Shown piece by piece: positions 8,701 to 9,878 of a stretch of 9,878 bases of DNA. This stretch comes from Oligoflexia bacterium. GTDB taxonomy: Bacteria; Bdellovibrionota; Bdellovibrionia; Bdellovibrionales; UBA1609. The stretch lies in NCBI GenBank assembly GCA_026914095.1, contig JAPPIY010000134.1:1-9878 (forward strand). Reading direction: 5' to 3'. Numbering within the stretch: position 1 is the first letter of the stretch; the number at the start of each line of letters is the position of its first letter. The notes beneath the pieces were generated by a model. The model was not told the DNA's origin. It did no database searches and worked only from the letters and a program-made list of their open reading frames with translations. The position numbers and the translations under genes are program-made.

Positions 8701-8907
8701 TAAAGGCTCAATATAAACTTTTGTCGCTGTTTCAGGATCCGTCATAATAGTTGCCGGATTAGAATTCACTAAAACAACCTCTAACCCTAACTGCATTAAA
8801 GCTTTGCAAGCTTGAACTCCCGAATAATCAAACTCACAAGCCTGCCCTATCACAATAGGGCCGCTCCCTATGATCATAATTTTATTCAATCCCTTTATAA
8901 GAGGCAT
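5728..8907 (-). CDS. carB: Carbamoyl-phosphate synthase large subunit
   Basis: CarB uses ammonia passed from CarA, bicarbonate and two ATP to make carbamoyl phosphate for pyrimidine and arginine synthesis in the cytoplasm. The 1059 residues match the family (E. coli about 1073) and the protein is complete. The first ATP-grasp half covers about 1-400 (GPIVIGQACEFDYSG near the start, NSNPATIMTDPE, TLGGAGGG). The oligomerisation region follows to about 550. The second ATP-grasp half begins at LIGSGPNRIGQGIEFDYS and includes NSNPETVSTDYDTAD, QLGGQTPIELA and YVLGGRRMEV. The C-terminal MGS-like allosteric domain runs from about 938, with ATEGTA (T966, T969) and KKVLQGRPH (K984/K985) at the positions of the E. 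coli nucleotide-binding residues, so UMP/IMP-type control is plausible. The N-terminus is a few residues shorter than usual before the first nucleotide-binding loop. The start overlaps the carA stop (TAATG), implying translational coupling. Confidence 0.98.
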   Translation of the reverse strand: MPLIKGLNKIMIIGSGPIVIGQACEFDYSGVQACKALMQLGLEVVLVNSNPATIMTDPETATKVYIEPLKLDYVKKILEKERPSALISTLGGQTALNLSVELEKTGVLSKLGIKLLGADLKVIQSVEDREQFVQLLSKLGARCAPNAMVRNFKQGLKEIEKIGFPVILRPNYTLGGAGGGVAYSREDFKIKLAFALTESPSSEVLIEKNLLGWKEFELEIMRDKKGACVVVCSIENVDPCGVHTGDSITVAPQITLSDQAYQEMREEALKIIEEVGLETGGANIQFAVHPQTGERMVIEVNPRVSRSSALASKATGFPIAKISALLAVGFTLDEIQNDITGKTLSCYEPALDYIVTKIPRFDFEKYPGSEGVLSTQMQSVGEVMAIGRTFKESFQKALVSLEKSEVKAGHSFDEKKLTYPNSDRIYYIFEAFRRGYTVEALSHLTGIDSWFLEQFEDIIKMEKKLLQSAKPWSANLIHQAKRFGFSDKKLSDLLNVKEKDIYKFRKKTGLFPSFYKVDTCAGEFESQTPYYYSTYWGQRGEGQKKPKKKTALLIGSGPNRIGQGIEFDYSCVRGVGELKKQGYEVALINSNPETVSTDYDTADQLFFEPVSLEHTREVLNFVSPYRVIVQLGGQTPIELAGALHSESYKIAGSSVKSIDLAEDRGRFVRVCSRLGFKTPRSALAENLEKALQAVQTIGFPLIVRPSYVLGGRRMEVIQNKEELKHYFTKYSQFFSKARPCLIDQYLESFLEVDVDMVRGQDWAVMGGILEHIEATGVHSGDSMAVLPPQRLKKEVGGKIERLSLALAEELKILGFLNLQLAIREDEIYMLEANPRSSRSVPFISKATGLPLVDLAIKAMMGQRKKELAGQLKSWRSLNNVSVKGVVFPFKKIKKTDSILGPEMKSIGEVMGRGEDYPTALTKALVSSDFHFPEKGEIFLSLRDKDKMFLLSHIQDLMKAGYTFSATEGTANFLKKHDIPCVYVKKVLQGRPHCVDRITSGRVVLVFNTTSKNSSIQSSFSIRRSCIDYNIPCLTEAHAIQAFIVALIEKKKNEWTVTAL

Positions 8908-9878
8908 TATCTTCCCCTCTTCACTAAATTTTTAATAAAATAGTCAAACAAAGCAGTCGCTTCTGTGGGGCCTGGTTTGTTCTCAGGATGAAACTGAACA
9001 GACAAACATTTGCGCTTTTTGGAAAATATTCCAGCCACAGTGTGATCATTCAAATTAACATGACTCACCAAAATCTCTTTTGGCAAAGTTTTTGGATCTA
9101 CAGCATAGCCATGATTTTGAGCGGAGATATAAATTCTATTCAACAGCTTATCCTGTATGGGATGATTGCTTCCCCGATGGCCAAACTTTAATTTATAAGT
9201 TTCTCCCCCTAAAGCTTGAGACAAAATTTGATGCCCCATACAAATGCCAAAAATGGGCCTGAAGCCTAGAAGTTTTTTAACCAGCTTAGTCCCCTCTCTC
9301 ACCTCTTTGGGATCTCCCGGCCCATTAGATAAAACAACGGCGGACGGCTTCCAGTCCTGAATCAATTTAAAGGAGCTATTGGAGGGAAAAAGACAGACAG
9401 AAGAAGATCGCTTTAACAACTCCTCCAAAATATTTTTCTTAAAGCCAAAATCTATAAGCACGATTCTCAAACCTGCTCTCTTTTTTCCTTTAAACTCTTT
9501 AGGCTCTGACACAGAAACAAACTTGGTCCAGTCTTTAGGTTTCTCTTGCTCTTTTGTAATAATTTGTCTCACTGAAATTTGTTGAGAAAGAGGAGCCACC
9601 AGGCCCCATATCACCCCTTTTCTTCTTAAACGAAGGGCCAGCTTTCTAGTATCCACGCCAGACAAAATAGGAACTTTATGCTCTGTCAGTGTTTTCAGCC
9701 ACTGTTGATCTCGCTGGCTATTTTGCAGTTCTAAACAAATAAAGGCTTTAATCCAAATTTTTTCGGACTGCCAAAATTTTAAATCCGCTCCATAATTCCC
9801 CTGCAAAGGAGCCGTCATAACTAAAATCTGATTGTAATAAGAGGGATCTGTGGCTATTTCCTCATATCCACTGTGAGA
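8907..9878 (-). CDS. carA: Carbamoyl-phosphate synthase small (glutaminase) subunit, 5' end outside window
   Basis: CarA hydrolyses glutamine and passes ammonia through a tunnel to CarB. The frame is open to the right edge, giving 323 visible residues. The first are SHSGYEEIATDPSYYNQI, matching the conserved GYQEILTDPSY block near the CarA N-terminus. The true start is therefore outside the window, and the ATG at 9818 is internal. Perhaps 30-45 residues are missing, judged from the usual family length of about 360-380. The N-terminal CarA domain includes SGVDTRKL. The C-terminal class I glutamine amidotransferase domain shows DFGFKKNIL, NGPGDP, the nucleophile elbow GICMGHQ (Cys at visible residue 213), FGHRGSNHPI, and VQFHPE (His297 and Glu299), giving a complete Cys-His-Glu triad. 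It is the first gene of the carAB pair. Its promoter lies outside the window. Confidence 0.97.
   Translation of the reverse strand, partial: SHSGYEEIATDPSYYNQILVMTAPLQGNYGADLKFWQSEKIWIKAFICLELQNSQRDQQWLKTLTEHKVPILSGVDTRKLALRLRRKGVIWGLVAPLSQQISVRQIITKEQEKPKDWTKFVSVSEPKEFKGKKRAGLRIVLIDFGFKKNILEELLKRSSSVCLFPSNSSFKLIQDWKPSAVVLSNGPGDPKEVREGTKLVKKLLGFRPIFGICMGHQILSQALGGETYKLKFGHRGSNHPIQDKLLNRIYISAQNHGYAVDPKTLPKEILVSHVNLNDHTVAGIFSKKRKCLSVQFHPENKPGPTEATALFDYFIKNLVKRGR
8908..8920 (-). promoter_or_regulatory. Ribosome binding site and coupled start of carB
   Basis: The minus strand carries AGAGGGGA inside the last codons of carA, about eight bases before the carB ATG. The carA stop and carB start share one base in TAATG. 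This fixes the carB start and suggests that ribosomes finishing carA re-initiate on carB, keeping the two subunits in balance. Confidence 0.75.

Noticed and set aside
8907..9818. carA starting at the ATG at 9818
   Set aside because: The frame continues upstream to the edge and encodes the conserved GYEEIATDPSYYNQI block, so this ATG is internal.
1..9878. CRISPR arrays, tRNA or rRNA genes, insertion sequences
   Set aside because: No regularly spaced repeat, cloverleaf-like segment, transposase frame or terminal inverted repeat was seen; the only clear repeat is the operator pair.

Overview
The window comes from an AT-rich bacterium. Every gene I can support is on the minus strand, so transcription runs right to left. 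By eye the carAB half is roughly 40% GC and the left half nearer 32-35% GC (sampled lines, not a full count). Lineage cannot be fixed from this sequence. CarA and CarB have the separate-subunit, adjacent-gene arrangement common in bacteria, and nothing seen points to one phylum.

Layout, in direction of transcription. (1) 9878-8907: carA, the glutaminase subunit of carbamoyl-phosphate synthase, missing its N-terminus at the window edge. (2) 8907-5728: carB, the large subunit, complete at 1059 residues and overlapping carA by one base (TAATG). (3) 5727-5550: a 178-bp gap with no convincing terminator. It ends in two tandem copies of a palindromic operator that also form a near-consensus promoter, with the hipT ATG at the predicted transcription start. 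(4) 5549-4614: hipT, a complete 311-residue HipA-type Ser/Thr kinase lacking the usual HipA N-terminal subdomain. (5) 4612 to beyond position 1: one open frame of at least 1537 codons. It is not closed inside the window and is the most interesting object here.

Gene 5 starts with the piece that gene 4 lacks, a HipS/HipA-N1-like domain. It continues with an XRE-type helix-turn-helix (a HipB-like part), then a probable PD-(D/E)XK (Mrr-like) nuclease domain, then a P-loop STAND-like NTPase with Walker A, Walker B and GxP motifs, then about 830 residues of mainly helical sequence. This reads as a tripartite HipBST toxin-antitoxin module in which the two antitoxin functions (HipS and HipB) are fused to the front of an Avs/STAND-type defence protein. 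I do not know a described system with this architecture.

Inferred working model: the fusion protein binds the two operators through its HTH and represses the pair, and its HipS part restrains the HipT kinase. The NTPase/helical part senses an invader or stress, changes conformation, and frees HipT and/or activates the nuclease. The leaderless toxin start compared with the good Shine-Dalgarno of the antitoxin fusion would favour excess antitoxin at rest. carAB is ordinary housekeeping pyrimidine/arginine metabolism; the hip pair looks like an accessory insertion downstream of it.
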